Shown: positions 15,042 through 15,344 of the stretch, in pieces
How the letters are laid out: the number at the start of each line of letters is the position of its first letter
Position numbering within the stretch: the stretch's first letter is position 1
Origin: CAYRGG01 sp964423745
GTDB taxonomy: Bacteria; Pseudomonadota; Gammaproteobacteria; Competibacterales; Competibacteraceae
Direction: 5' to 3'
Assembly (NCBI GenBank): GCA_964423745.1
Contig: CAYRGG010000077.1
Span: 1 to 15,344 of the forward strand
DNA length: 15,344 bases
Position numbers and translations under genes: made by a program
Notes under the pieces: model-generated
What the model was told of the DNA's origin: nothing
The model's input: the letters and a program-made list of their open reading frames with translations, nothing else
Database searches by the model: none

Positions 15042-15344
15042 TGAATGCACACACCACCAAAGCACCTGAACAATTTGATGTTATCGTTGTAGGCGCTGGA
15101 CCTGCTGGCAGTGCGGCTGCACTGCTAGCCGCCCGCGCTGGCCTCAAGGTTCTGCTCTTGGAACGGGGCGAATATCCAGGGGCAAAAAATGTCTCCGGCG
15201 CTGCCTTCTACGGTAGCGCTATCCTCAATCAACTGATTCCCAACTGGTGGGAACAAGCCCCCGTGGAGCGGTACATTTGTCGCCGTGACGTGGCCTTTAT
15301 GACCCCCACCACCTCCGTATCCCTGGATTTTCGCGCCGTCGGCG
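15041..15344 (+). CDS. fixC: FixC / ETF-quinone oxidoreductase-like flavoprotein (N-terminal part, cut by window end)
   Basis: Only the first 101 residues are present. The FAD-binding VVGAGPAGSAAA lies at about residues 16-27, followed by VLLLERGEYPGAKNVSGAA, whose PGxKNVSG core is characteristic of FixC and ETF-quinone oxidoreductases. These membrane-associated enzymes take electrons from reduced ETF and pass them to quinone. The position directly after etfA fits. The ATG at 15041 lacks a clear ribosome site and is preceded by a palindrome, so the start is somewhat uncertain, but other ATGs nearby are out of frame. Whether the C-terminal ferredoxin-like part is fused or a separate FixX cannot be seen. 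Confidence 0.87.
   Translation, partial: MNAHTTKAPEQFDVIVVGAGPAGSAAALLAARAGLKVLLLERGEYPGAKNVSGAAFYGSAILNQLIPNWWEQAPVERYICRRDVAFMTPTTSVSLDFRAVG

Overview
The window looks like proteobacterial, probably gammaproteobacterial, chromosome of intermediate GC. Codon use and the QueC and PPK2 sequences fit a Chromatiales- or Nitrosococcus-like host, but I cannot fix the genus. It has two parts that differ in style.

Left part (about 1-3300), housekeeping-type genes, by eye richer in A/T: a PPK2 polyphosphate kinase and a small SAM methyltransferase on +, convergent with queC (7-deazaguanine synthesis) and a secreted phosphodiester-glycosidase-like protein on -. From about 3300 to 3657 lies a divergent non-coding region that must hold the promoter for the right part.

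Right part (3658 to the end), one long same-strand gene series, most likely an operon, that I read as a mycofactocin-dependent alcohol (methanol) oxidation island. The order is an iron-containing, NDMA-type methanol dehydrogenase (mdo); a MoxR-type AAA+ ATPase and a CoxE-type VWA protein, both with His-rich segments; an MftM-like methyltransferase; MftC, the radical SAM/SPASM maturase of the mycofactocin precursor; two paralogous FadH/TMADH-like flavoproteins matching the mycofactocin-associated OYE types 1 and 2; EtfA; and the start of a FixC/ETF-quinone oxidoreductase-like protein cut by the window edge.

Proposed logic (inference): Mdo oxidises an alcohol with tightly bound NAD(H); MoxR/VWA mature or remodel Mdo, perhaps with metal handling through their His tracts; MftC and MftM belong to the peptide-derived redox cofactor pathway; the OYE-like pair, ETF and ETF-QO would carry electrons from the cofactor or enzyme to quinone. 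No precursor peptide MftA, no MftB, MftD, MftE or MftF and no EtfB is visible here; they must lie beyond the right edge or elsewhere. The most notable points are the ETF/ETF-QO output, the His-rich chaperone pair, the loss of Fe-S cysteines in the first OYE paralog, the replaced OYE catalytic residues in both paralogs, and a long palindromic repeat that overlaps the mftC stop codon.
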